From assembly GCF_904849725.1 (NCBI RefSeq), contig NC_058521.1:347618638-347682637 (forward strand): DNA of 64,000 nucleotides, read 5' to 3'. Each line of letters begins with the position of its first letter. Position 1 is the first letter of the stretch. Source of the stretch: Hordeum vulgare subsp. vulgare (Eukaryota > Streptophyta > Magnoliopsida > Poales > Poaceae). The notes beneath the pieces were generated by a model. It saw only the letters and a program-made list of their open reading frames with translations. It ran no database searches and was not told where the DNA came from. Shown one piece after another: positions 1-10,845 of this stretch. Position numbers and translations under genes: made by a program.

Positions 1-1518
1 ACCGTATGAGCCGATGAAACCTGCATTTAGGGTGGGTGCACGAGCTTTCTGACTCGCCTCCCCCTGTCGCGACCGTATGAGCCGACGAAACCTGCATTAA
101 GGGTGGGTGCACGAGCTTTTTGACTCGCCTCTCCCTGTCGCGACCGTATGAGCCGATGAAACCTGCATTTAGGGTGGGTGCATGAGCTTTTTGACTCGCC
201 TCCCTCAGTCGCGACCGTATGAGCCGACGAAACCTGCATTTAGGGTGGGTGCACGAGCTTTTTGACTCGCCTCCCCCTGTCGCGACCGTACGAGCCGACG
301 AAACCTGCATTTAGGGTGGGTGCATGAGCTTTTTGACTCGCCTCCCCCTGTCGCGACCGTATGAGCCGACGAAACCTGCATTTAGGGTGGGTGCACGAGC
401 TTTTTGATTCGCCTCCCCCTGTCGCGGCCGTATGAGCCGACGAAACCTGCATTTAGGGTGGGTGCACCAGTTTTTTGACTCGCCTCCCCCTGTCGCGACC
501 GTATGAGCCGACGAAACCTGCATTTAGGGTGGGTGCACGAGCTTTCTGACTCGCCTCCCCCTGTCGCGACCGTATGAGCCGACGAAACCTGCATTAAGGG
601 TGGGTGCACGAGCTTTTTGACTCGCCTCTCCCTGTCGCGACCGTATGAGCCGATGAAACCTGCATTTAGGGTGGGTGCATGAGCTTTTTGACTCGCCTCC
701 CTCAGTCGCAACCGTATGAGCCGACGAAACCTGCATTTAGGGTGGGTGCACGAGCTTTTTGACTCGCCTCCCCCTGTCGCGACCGTATGAGCCGACGAAA
801 CCTGCATTTAGGGTGGGTGCATGAGCTTTTTGACTCGCCTCCCCCTGTCGCGACCGTATGAGCCGACGAAACCTGCATTTAGGGTGGGTGCACGAGCTTT
901 TTGATTCGCCTCCCCCTGTCGCGGCCGTATGAGCCGACGAAACCTGCATTTAGGGTGGGTGCACGAGCTTTTTGACTCGCCTCCCCCTGTCGCGACCGTA
1001 TGAGCCGACGAAACCTGCATTTAGGGTGGGTGCACTAGCTTTTTGACTCGCCTCCCCTTGTCGCGACCGTATGAGCCGACGAAACCTGCATTTAGGGTGG
1101 GTGCACGAGCTTTTTGACTCGCCTCCCCCTGTCGCGACCGTATGAGCCGACGAAACCTGCATTTAGGGTGGGTGCATGAGCTTTTTGACTCGCCTCCCCT
1201 GTCGCGACCGTATGAGCCGACGAAACCTGCATTTAGGGTGGGTGCACGAGCTTTTTGATTCGCCTCCCCCTGTCGCGACCGTATGAGCCGACGAAACCTG
1301 CATTTTGGGTGGGTGCATGAGCTTTCTGACTCGCCTCCCCCTGCCGCGACCGTATGAGCCGACGAAACCTGCATTTAGGGTGGGTGCACTAGCTTTTTGA
1401 CTCGCCTCCCCCTGTCGCGACCGTATGAGCCGACGAAACCTGCATTTAGGGTGGGTGCATGAGCTTTTTGACTCGCCTCCCCCTGTCGCGACCGTATGAG
1501 CCGACGAAACCTGCATTA
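1..1518. repeat. 71-bp tandem array with a 497-bp higher-order repeat
   Basis: About 21 head-to-tail units of 71 bp, each beginning near ACCGTATGAGCCGA and ending CCCTGTCGCG, run from the window edge to about 1518. Units 1-7 carry private variants (CTTTCTGAC in unit 1, GCATTAAGG in unit 2, CCCTCAGTCG in unit 3). The same variants recur in units 8-10 exactly 497 bp (7 x 71) later, so a seven-unit block was duplicated. One unit near 1163-1232 lacks a C and is 70 bp long. Because three units are 213 bp, reading frames stay open for 71 codons. The many 70-residue minus-strand ORFs are a by-product of this periodicity and not genes. The array lies about 260 bp past the stop codon of the antisense ORF. 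Confidence 0.95.
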
Positions 1519-1780
1519 CTGGTGTTAAGGTTTGAGCTTGGAGGTTTATTCTATCCTCTGCATGTTTTTTCGAACTACTTGCAGTGTCTTTTATGTTCCC
1601 AGATGATATGTTCAGAGGTCTGTCCTTGGCGGATTAAGCATTGCAGAAGATTTTTATAAAGGCGGATCAAATATTTCAAACCGCTTCAAAAGCGGTATGA
1701 GGTTGTCTTTTTTGGGAGAAGGGGTCATCAAAAGATAGTATTAACTATTCCATGGTTCATGGACCAAATTCGAGAAAGGT

Positions 1781-4700
1781 CTACTTCCCTAAATCCTGGC
1801 GCGAGCTTTGACCAGCTTCGATTTGTAAATCGCCCATGACCCAATTGCACTTGGACAAAGAAGCAAAATCATCTTCATCTGTCAAGATGGATGCCAGGTC
1901 TGCTTCCCAGTCGAAGGGGTTCTTGGGTCGCCGAGGGATTAGGTTGGTCACCACGAAGGTTGGCGGGCTGATTTTCTTATTCTTACCATCGTAAGCCGCC
2001 TGATATTTTTTCAAGTCAAGGCTGGCGGCGAGTTGAGTTGCGGACAGCCGAGAATCTTTGACAACCTTCTGGTAGTCTTCTTCCACGAACTCCGAGCCGT
2101 CATCTTTAAGCTGAGGGAAGCCGGCAGCTACTTCTTCCAAATTAATTTCCGGAGCATACACCAAGCAGCGACTCAGAGCCGTCAGGACACCCTTCCGGGC
2201 GGCTGACCGGGTTAACTCGCCGATCTGGGGAGGAAGTGTGGATAGATATCCAAGCACCTTCTTGATGGAAGTGATGGGCTCTTTTGCACCTATTACGGCT
2301 TTAACGGTCAGCACACTGCCTGTGTACAGCTGTTCCGTCAGCGTATAGATCGCCTTCAGCATCAACACGCAGTCGTCTTGCAGATTGGCGACTCTCGAGC
2401 CTGGGATTTGATAACCGGTAAGTTAACATTAAGGAATTTGCCCAAGGAAGGGGATAAGGTTGGAGAGTTAGGTAAAGCTTACCAAAGATGGCTTGTGTCA
2501 TGTTGGAGATATGGCGCTTTAAGCCGGATAGCTCCTGTTGGACAGTCGCCAGCTTTGCTTCTGCTTTTTCGGCTCTCTTCAAAGCCACGCTTTGGTCAGC
2601 CTGAGTTCTTTCTAACTCGGCTTTGAGCTTTTCCAGTTCAGCCAGAGCCAACTTATATTTGTCTTCCGACTGAGTTCGGGCATCTTGTTGATCAGACAAG
2701 TTTCTCCTTAAGTCGCCCAGGGCTAGTTCGGTCCGGGCAAGGCTTTCCTGTTCAAAATTTAAAACAAAGACAAGTCTCATCAATATTGCAAGGCAATACC
2801 CCTGACACTTCGGGGCTAATGTATAATTCTCAAGAAAGATTATACAGAAATCAAGACCCGGCTCATCCTTTTACTGATGAGCCGGCCCATTGGGGGTTAA
2901 TGGAGATAGTATAGAGTATAAAAGTTTACCTCATGCTTGTTATTTAACATCTTTAGCAGATTCTTTTCCATCTCATAACTCGCTTCCAGGCGACTTGCGA
3001 AGCCAGAACAGAGTTCTTTAAACTCCAGACCTGCATAGTCAGAAAGTTTCGCCTTGGAAGGCCCAGTCTCGGGAATTGATGGAGAAGGGGATGCTATATG
3101 TTTGGAGAGGATTGTCGCTGCCGGCTTGGAGAAACCAGAACCAGTAATGACTACAGCATCTGGGTCATCAGCTGTCGCCATTACGATTGGTGATCTAGGG
3201 ACATCCGTTGATCCTTTGGGCGACTCAGGAAGGTCCGCTTGAATTGTCGGCTCGTCTTGACTCGGATCTTCTTGAGTCGGAGTAGCTTTCCTTGGAAGCT
3301 CAGAGTTGGTGTCAGGGATTGATCCACTGGTCTTCCTCTTTTTGGCTTGTGCCCTAACGAAAGAGATAGGTGTGTTAAAAAATTAAAAAGACTGCTATTC
3401 TCAAGGATCAGGGCAAGAAACATACCCCGGGACTCGGATCATTGGTGGAAGGGTCGACATCACTGAGTCGCCAGAAGTAGGGGGAGAATCCTGCAGAATT
3501 TATACATCGATAATACAGGCGGGTTATGACTGTGACCCAAAAGCAGCACGAACAATGGTTGCTCAAATAAAAAAAAGGAGGTACCTCGCTTGGTTTTCTT
3601 TTGTTCGTTGTTGGCAAGCCAGGTATTAGATCGCCGGAGTGACTTCACGTTTTCCGGTTCGAGGCGTGTTGTGTTCTCTTCAATAAGAAATTTGGGTCCA
3701 AATGGGCATCTGGATTTGAGAAGGGGACTTCCCACATATTCGCCGGGCCGGCTTAGGCGAGGAAGGAGATGAATCGGAGGAGACGGAAATTACCTCGACG
3801 GAGTCCTCTTGGATTCCGTTATCTTCATTCAGTTACAAAAGGAGTGAGAGATGTAAATAAAAGTTAAAAGGTGATAGGTGGCGAGTGAAAAAGAGGACGG
3901 ATTGGTACCTGTGAGAGTGCGTCGCCAGCTTGAGATTCGTCGACTTCAGATGGCTCGGCCGCAGTAGATTTACCTTTTCCCTTGTTTTTCTTGGAAGGCG
4001 GCTTAGCACTCTTCATGGCTTGTTTCTTAGGTCTCCTAGACCAGAACTTGTAGCCTTTCTGGAAAGGAATATGGCATGAAGTCATGATGGCAGTAAAACA
4101 GATGGAATAAAAAGTTGAGGGCGAGTTAGCCTTGGTTACCTTGGGTGCCGGGTTAGTCTTGCAGAAGGGCGAGTTAGCCTTGGTTACGTTGGTTACCTTT
4201 TCTGCAGGTTCGCCGGTCAGCTTCCTGATGATGGCGACGATGTCTTTTTCCGTTAACGCTGTGTGGAAGTAGCATTGGGGATGATCCAGAGTGCCGTCAA
4301 ATTCGCACATCAGACCATCTCGGCGGCTCAGAGGAAGGATCCGCCAATCGACCCAGCAGCGGATCAGGTCAACCCCAGTGAGACCGTTGTTCGTCAAGGA
4401 TCTCAGTTCAGACAGAATTGGGATGAAGTCCGACTCTTCTTCCTCGGTGAGCTTGTCAGGGAGCTTAAAATTGACCGGAAGGCGGGTTGGCCTGTAGCCC
4501 AGAAGTTTGTTCTCGCCGGCAGGGGATGTTTCTTTGCAATAAAACCAAGATTCACCCCAGCCTTTGGGGTGGCTAGGCATAGTGAGTGAAGGAAACGGAC
4601 TGTCCCTGCGACGCTGGACGTTGACCCCGCCAAGTTCCAAACTGGGGCCATGGTGGAATTCCGTCTGGCGATTCAAGTGGAAAAAGTACCAAAACAGAGG

Positions 4701-5031
4701 GACGGAAGGCTCGATCCGCAAATAAGCTTCGCAAAGGACTTGGAATTGACTTAGGTTTCTTATGGAATTGGGTCCCAAATCCTGGAGTCGGACATTCATG
4801 AAGTTCAGAGCGTCCGTAAGGAATTTAGATCCGGGCGGCTTAAAACCCCGTTCCAAGTGTTCCACAAAAACTACTATCTCCCCTTCCTTGGGGTTGGGGA
4901 GGTCTTCTCCTAACCCGGTGCGCCATCCAATGACGTCTTGAGGATCCAAGCAGCCCGCTTTCATGTAATTCGCCAAAACAGCATCATCGACTTTGGTAGG
5001 AAGCCAATCGCTCTTGAAAACGGCACCCATG
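1781..5031 (-). CDS. Multi-exon 'putative gypsy-type transposon' protein (Transposase_28-like), antisense to its element
   Basis: The N-terminal exon (5031-4140) has the hallmarks of the plant putative gypsy-type transposon domain (Pfam Transposase_28): WLPTKVDDAVLANYMKAG, then GEIVVFVEHLERGFKPP, FQVLCEAYLRIEPSVPLFWY and FHTALTEKDIVAIIRKL. The protein continues with a basic low-complexity stretch, a coiled coil (exon 2747-2483, ARTELALGDLRRNL through KAELERTQAD) and a C-terminal helical exon (2400-1781) ending at a TTDEDDF-like acidic tail. I infer exons 5031-4140, 4058-3909, about 3823-3793, about 3735-3585, 3490-3426, 3353-2930, 2747-2483 and 2400-1781 from GT/AG borders. The 81-bp first intron is in frame. 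Position 5031 follows a TTTGTAG acceptor, so an upstream first exon may exist. Function is unknown; such ORFs occur in non-canonical positions of grass gypsy elements. It looks largely intact, unlike the second copy at 36082-60052. Confidence 0.7.
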
Positions 5032-6142
5032 CTACAAATAGGTAATAATATGGTATTACATGTCTCGAACATTTACTATGTGAATTGGGATCAGCTCTTG
5101 CTTAACCCGTCGGACTAGGAGGCCGGGTTGGGCTGATGTGGCGACTTATCGGAGCAGGGCTATTCTCAGAAGCGATGTTACTGTGGGTGGTGAAATTTAT
5201 CCTTTCCGAAACACTAAGGGAAGGACGAAGTTTCCAAACAGCTTTTTACAAACAGTGAATGAGGAATACTACTAAAACATGAACGATGTGTGATCAGGAT
5301 GGTGCCTCATGTTTGAAGAAACTAGTGTATTTAGAAAATTCGCAAGAGCACAGATGGATAAGACTATTCAAGGCAGTGGGTGCCCTAATGGCGCTCGGAC
5401 TAATCAGTTCGAGGGTAATAGATGGTTGTGAGCGGAGGGCTTCGGAACTATGGCAATGGCGGAAGCATGGCAACGGCGGAAGCATGAACAAGAAATAAAT
5501 CTACCCTTAAAGAAGGGGAAAAGTGGCCTAACCTGAAGATGTTGGTCGAAGAAGATCGGCGGTGATGAAGGCTGTTGGAGAAGTGCAGGGGTCCCGGAGA
5601 ATGAAGGGACCCTCGGCGGCGGCGGAGCCTTGCAACGGCGACGGCTTGCGGGCGGCGCCGGAGCTCCTCGAACGGCGACGGCTTGCGGGCAGCGCTGGAG
5701 TTCTTCGGACTGGGGCGGAGTTTGCGGCCGGCGGCGAAACCCTCGGGAAGCGGTGCGGTTCTCTGTTGTGATAATGGGGGGGACTGACGAGACTGGTAGG
5801 TGGCCAGTGTCAGCCCTGTCCCTTCCGCCTATTTATCAGAACGGGCGCTGGAATCGAGGCGCCGTGAGCGGGAACCGCTTGGGAATAAAAGATTCGCCAT
5901 GATGACGTCCGAAAATTTTGGGATAATGATGCACTAAAAGATCCGTTGGGATTGTGTTAAATTTCCCGAAAGTCGAGGGCTAAGGAAAGTGCTGACGGGA
6001 AATGCATTGGCGGCTCAAAGACTTTTTCCGGTACCAGTTGGCGAGTTAAAATTTCTGGCGTATGGAGGGACACAAAGGAGTGAATCACCTTCAACTAAAA
6101 CAGAAGCATTGGCATGAAGAGTCAAGTCAATTTGGGGCCTAA
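5032..6142. other. Noncoding 3' region between antisense ORF and 3' LTR
   Basis: No supported gene. 5535-5770 is GC-rich with GGCGGCGG runs and could hold the leader or first exon of the minus-strand ORF. The last bases before the LTR (about 6131-6142) include TTTGGGG, a weak polypurine tract for the plus-strand element. Confidence 0.5.
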
Positions 6143-6627
6143 TGTTGGGGATATTGCTTATTAAGTGACCCGCCCAATATGGGCCAGGTTACTAGTAAGG
6201 CGGTTCATCCTTTGACTCATTTGGGCCTCAGCCTGGGCGGCTTAAGGCCGCAAGATGGTTGTGATTTGTGGAAGGTCTCTGGGTTTTGCAAGACGGCGAC
6301 TCAGAGGCCGCGGTGGTCACGATTTGTAAAGAGGAAGGGACTCTTGTAAACCCTAAAGCCTCGACCTCTATATAAAGGCGAGTTTGAAGGGGGATAGGTA
6401 GGTTAGAAATCATCGAGTGCTAGGTAAGGCGAGTCACGCCTTTCTTGTAATCGAATCCACATCAATACACGCCAAGCAGGACGTAGGCTATTACCTCCAC
6501 GCGAGGGGCCGAACCTGGGTAACCCGCCGCGTTCCTCCTGTTCAACCCCTTTGAGTCGCCACCAAAGTGCGATGGTTCCCGTACTAAGTCCTTTCACGAG
6601 CACATCTGCCGTGACAAAACCACGACA
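6143..6627 (+). repeat. 3' LTR (485 bp) of the Tat-like element
   Basis: The sequence starts TGTTGGGGATATT and ends CCACGACA, giving TGT...ACA termini. A TATA box at 6369-6376 (TATATAAA) is followed by an R/U5-like stretch with CGCCAAGCAGGACGTAGG, a pattern common in grass Tat-type LTRs. No primer-binding site follows 6627, and the TTTGGGG tract precedes 6143, so I call it the 3' LTR. The matching 5' LTR lies outside the window, so the target duplication cannot be tested. Confidence 0.75.
6369..6376 (+). promoter_or_regulatory. LTR TATA box
   Basis: TATATAAA inside the plus-strand LTR, about 227 bp after its start, is the expected core promoter of this LTR. Confidence 0.65.
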
Positions 6628-8714
6628 CCTACCTCCGGCCAGTGAGGAGGAGATGAACTCCGGCGAGGCTACCGTCGTCCTTGGGCCTAGCTAAGGGCAG
6701 GAATGGGTTCAGCGTGCCTCCGCCCACCTGCAGGTGGTCAGGACATCGCCAGAGAGGCTTGGAGTCGCCGACGACGAGGTGGCCATGGCGGAGGGGTTTC
6801 GGGACGTGGTTGAACTGGTAGCTAGGGGCACGGATTAGCTCGGGGCTGTTGGGGGAAAGGTTCCTGGTGTCGAGGGGAGTGCTCTCGTGGGCCGAGTGTC
6901 GCAGGAGCCGGCTTGTAGCCGGAGATCGACCGGAGCTCCATGGCAGAGGGGCCTCGGTCGATCTCGAGCACCGGGGCTCTGCGAGTTCGATTGGGTGGTT
7001 AGGGAGGAGCTAGTGGTCGTGCAGAAGCTGCTGGAGGGGTGCTGAGGCACCGGGGGGGCCTATTTATAGGCTCGCGACGGTGAGCCGACTCGGTGGCGCC
7101 GGTGACTCACCGTGGCGCGTGTGCGTGCACAGTGAGGAGCTGGCTGTGAAACCACGGTGTCCGGACGTGGTTTTGGACACTCTGAAGCATCGGCCGCAGA
7201 TGGAGAAGGCGTGGGGTCGAGCTGCAGCGTCTGTGCATGCTTGGCTGAGTGGGTGAGCGCGGGCTCGCGTCGCCCGAGCTCTAGCACGGGAGAGGATGGT
7301 CCGTGGCGGCTGCGTTACACAGAGGGGTTGTCGGGGGAGGTCTTGGACACTTTGGAGGAGGTTGGAACCGGCCAGGAGCGTCGTCCCCTTCTCGGTGGCT
7401 CCCTGTAGCGCGTCCAGAGCGTAGTTTTGGCATTCCACGGCATGCTGGCGCGCTCTGGGGCACTTTAGACATGTCCCTCATGTCCAGGGTGTTGCTGGGA
7501 GTGTATCTAGCCGTTGTGTGCTAGTGAGAGCACTGGCTGTTCAGCGGGACATGTTTCACTAGTGCTCTCAGCCCTGATCTGTGGCACAAATTGGGGTTCT
7601 TGTCACTTGTGCTTTGAACTAGGGAGGGGCCAGTTGACTGGACGTTTAGGTTGGTCTGAGGCACTAATACACCAAGTTTGAGGCTTTGACATTGGGTAAA
7701 ACAGTGGCTAGGTGGGTTTTTACCTTCGTGTCAAAAGGTGTTCGACAGTGGTTTGGGTGCTTCCACTCCACCACCGGAACTGCAACTTACCAGGTTTGGT
7801 CTAGGGGTTAAAGTAGGGGTTTCCACCAATTTTGAGCTCCATTGAACAAGTTTAGCTTTGTAAACTTGAAAATGCATCAAAGTGGCCAGATCTGTCCTCT
7901 CCAAAGGGAGTGTGACTAAACAAAGTCTACCAAATCTCATTTTTGGTGTGGAGTCCTCATTTGAGGTGCCAAACACCCCTGCAAAGTTTCAGCCCCATTG
8001 GACAAACTTTGCTATGTAGAGTTGTTCCAACTCTATTCTGGACGGAGAGGGTTTTAGGCTCATTTGGTGTCCTTCCCGACCTTGGATCAAGGTAAGATTT
8101 TATGTGGGCACCAAATATGGCTTGGGGAGGCTCCTGTAATTTAATGGAATTTTATTGAGAGTATTTCCTTTGGAAATACCTAAAAAGGTTAAAATAGACA
8201 GGAATGGTTTTCAAGGTTTTATTCAAATAATTATAAAATAAAATAGGGTTGAAAATCTTATATATGAAAAATATATGTCCTTCTAAGTTTCCATGAGTTT
8301 ACTCAAAATTTTCAAAGGCAGAGAAGCATTTTTCCTTGTGGGAATATCATTCCTAGCCTTAGAAACAGACATGTATTTAAAATAGAAAAATAATGTTTTA
8401 AAACATTAAATAATGTTTTTGGTAAATAATAATAGTATTTGAGTTCAGATCACCAGCTTTGGTTGGAAGTGCTACTAGGCATCATGAGCTAGTAGTGTAA
8501 CCCAAGCAAGGTAGAGGTGATATGGTGTGAAAGAAAAAGAGTTTTGGAAAGTCATTTAAAAATAAATAAATTTATCATGGGTTTTGGATCATCAAGCAAA
8601 CAATCATACATTCATACAAGACATTCATAGCATTCACAACATCAGTAAAAAAAGTTTTAACAAGCTCTGATTTTAGCAACTTAAAGGATTGATGGTGAAA
8701 AACAGGGTGTGACA
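6628..8714 (-). repeat. Partial long LTR of a gypsy element, minus orientation
   Basis: Read on minus, it begins at 8714 with TGTCACACCCTGTTTTTCACC-type sequence, a common opening of Triticeae gypsy LTRs. It has a TATA box at 7061-7069 and a GC-rich leader-like part below that. Its far end is missing: at 6628 it abuts the Tat-like 3' LTR, which probably inserted here, with the rest lying left of the window. No ORF in it has recognisable similarity. Confidence 0.55.
7061..7069 (-). promoter_or_regulatory. TATA box of the minus-strand LTR
   Basis: The minus strand reads CCTATAAATA about 1.65 kb inside the LTR, followed by a GC-rich leader. It is the only good TATA match in this LTR remnant. 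Confidence 0.5.
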
Positions 8715-9631
8715 GTAGGGGTGGCGTCGTACCCTTCTGTATCGGCCGGTGGGGTCAAGCTCCGCGTAATCCCCGCAGTCAGCCGTGTTGGCGCTGGCGT
8801 TGGCCCTGGCGCCCATCATCCTAGCTATCTCCGGATCACTCTAGCCTCGAAAGCAGGGGAATAAAGCTCATGCTTCGTGCTCGGATCCATCGAGAATCCA
8901 CCTGGTTGGGGATGCATTGGATTTTACAGGATTCTGGAGGAGGTGGAATGCATCACGGGGCACATGGGTGGCTTAGTGGGTCACCACGACAGCGACGGTG
9001 GCGGCCCGACATGGGGCAGTAGGAAGGTGGGGCTCGATCCAGATGGATCCCTCACAGGGGAGGCGACGGAGGCAATGCGGTTGCCTGTGGCGACCTCGAT
9101 CCGGCGGCAGGGCTTCACGCCCGTCTGGATCTGCTGGCAGGGCTGCAGGTGGTCGGATCCAGTGGTGATGGTGGTGGCGGCGGCCGTGCCTGGGCTCATG
9201 ACACACGGATCTGCTGCTCGGTGGGCGCGCGAGGGAGGTTTGACAGTCGGGTGGATCCAGGCCAGTGGAAGCGCGACATGTGGAGGGCTTGCGGTGGCTG
9301 GCGATGTGGCAGGTGGAGAAGGGGAGGCACGATGGAGCGGGGTGGTGCAGGCGTTGTTAAGGTGCGGGAGGCAGCCGAGCGGGCTGGGATTTGGGCAGTG
9401 CGGGGTGGTGCGGGTGTTGGCTAGGGACGGGAGGTGGCCTGGGGCTGGGGCGTGCGATGCGATGAAGAAGGTGGGAAGAGTGCGTGGGGTGGAGGCCACG
9501 AGGAGGGGGTGGGTTTCGCTCGGGTTCACCTGTTTTTTTCAATTGTGTCATTGGGTCAGGCGGGATGTGGTGTTAGCAGAATAAGCGGTTTGTGTGTATA
9601 AAAAGACTCTTAGGGGGTGTTTGTAGAATAA
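8715..9631. other. GC-rich anonymous segment
   Basis: Open frames exist on both strands (for example 8877-9584 plus and 8981-9529 minus). Their translations are low-complexity Gly/Arg or Pro/Ala mixtures typical of GC-rich noncoding DNA. I recognise no domain. It may be a gene fragment carried by a transposon, or part of the LTR element on its left. Confidence 0.35.
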
Positions 9632-10017
9632 ACACATCTTATATATATGACAAATGGTTCGTATGACCAGATGTAGTTACCCCACTTTTGTTTCGTATGT
9701 TTTAGCTAGTATCTATTATATTGGAGTATATGCACGCATAGTATGTAGTATATAACAAAGTTCAGGTAGTATATATATTATTTTCTATGTAGTATGTATC
9801 ATATTTTAAGCATACTCTTTTTTACGTACAAATATGTACGTGTTTCATAAATCTAAAAAAAACTATGGGCTCCCTTACATTTCTATTAGATAATTCACTT
9901 TGAATTATCTTAAATATAGTATATAAACATACTAAAAATGATAGGGTAGTATATGTACTACCACAAGGTACTATACGAGACATGGGTGTAACTACACCCG
10001 GTCGTAGGATGTAGTTT

Positions 10018-10028
<11 letters not shown>
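9632..10028. mobile_element. Degenerate MITE with about 40-bp terminal inverted repeats
   Basis: The left end (ATATATATGACAAATGG... to GTAGTTACCCC, 9635-9680) and the inverted right end (ATATATAGGGAAACTACAT... to GTAGTTACACCC, 9980-10028) match over about 40 positions with mismatches. The interior is AT-rich and noncoding. It abuts a TA run at both ends, so the target duplication cannot be read. The superfamily is not assigned. Confidence 0.55.

Positions 10029-10062
<34 letters not shown>
10021..10062. repeat. (TA)n microsatellite
   Basis: About 20 uninterrupted TA dinucleotides lie between two MITEs. Confidence 0.95.
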
Positions 10063-10066
<4 letters not shown>

Positions 10067-10405
10067 TTATTCATCACCCAGGGTGAACATTAAATTATTC
10101 CTTACCCGAGGTAATTTTACGACCATTTCATAAATAAATTAAATTTAAAATGCAAATAGATACATTTATATTGATTAACTACGAAAAATTTGACATAAGA
10201 AAGCAAAAATATAGGTCATAAGACCAGAAAAATCACATTTTATGTATAATTTATACTATGTTTTTATGTTTGTAATTTTACGTCACATAATATATTTTTG
10301 ACGATGACTATGTATTTTTTTACGGTCTCTTTTACGTATGAGATAAGATTAAAATTTAATAAATGTAAAATTACGGTGTATTAATGTGAAAATAGAGGGG
10401 GTGAA
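10063..10405. mobile_element. MITE copy A of an inverted pair
   Basis: AT-rich, noncoding. Ends read TTTATTCATCACCC (left) and GGGTGAAGAATA (right), inverted to each other. The interior contains AATATAGGTCATAAGACCAG and ACTATGTTTTTATG, which reappear reverse-complemented in the neighbour. Confidence 0.75.
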
Positions 10406-10845
10406 GAATATATATATAGGGATTGACTATTCGCCACCCTTTATTTTCCCATCAATGCATCGTAATTTTATATTTCATAATTTTTTCTTATTTCATACAT
10501 AAAAAGAGGCCGTAAGAATTACACACATAAAAACATAGTGTAAAATATACGTGAAATACGATTTTTTATACATGAAATACACATAGTGTCACCATAAATT
10601 TTTTTATGTCACATAAAATTACACACGTAAAAACATAGTGTAAAATATACATGAAATACGATTTTTCTGGCCTTATGACCTATATTTTTAATTTTTTACA
10701 TCAAGTTTTATGTAATGAATCAATATAAATCTAACTATGGGTATTCCAAATGTAACTTATTTATGAAACAGTTGTAAGATTACCTGGATGTAGAATAACT
10801 TATTCTGTAACCTAGGTGAAAAATATTCATTGTTAGCGTTAACCC
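10406..10845. mobile_element. MITE copy B, inverted relative to copy A
   Basis: The reverse complement of this stretch aligns along its length to 10063-10405: shared ends near GACTATTCGCCACCC and TTTTTCACC, and shared internal CTTATGACCTATATTTT and CATAAAAACATAGTGTAAAA. It is longer because the block around CATAGTGTAAAATATAC...GAAATACGATTTTT occurs twice (about 10527-10568 and 10632-10668). Together the two copies form a near-800-bp imperfect hairpin. Confidence 0.75.

Larger units (their letters stand above)
1..6627 (+). mobile_element. 3' part of a Tat-like Ty3/gypsy LTR retrotransposon, truncated by window start
   Basis: Three parts lie in an order described for grass Tat-lineage elements: a hypervariable tandem-repeat 3' region (1-1518), an additional ORF antisense to the element (1781-5031, minus), and a plus-strand LTR (6143-6627) with a short G-rich tract just before it. 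The gag-pol part would lie left of base 1 and is not visible. I infer the plus orientation from the LTR: the TATA box reads on plus and no primer-binding site follows position 6627, so this is the 3' LTR. The lineage name is an inference from architecture and needs an RT sequence. An alternative is that the ORF belongs to a separate element into which this LTR inserted. Confidence 0.55.

Noticed and set aside
27..1516. Many overlapping 70-141 residue minus-strand ORFs
   Set aside because: They are produced by the 71-bp tandem repeat; three units equal 71 codons, so frames repeat without coding meaning.
1..1518. CRISPR-like direct repeats
   Set aside because: Units are contiguous with no unique spacers, and the context is a plant retrotransposon.
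8877..9584. 235-residue plus-strand ORF and its 182-residue minus shadow
   Set aside because: Low-complexity Gly/Arg and Pro/Ala translations in GC-rich DNA with no domain or splice context.
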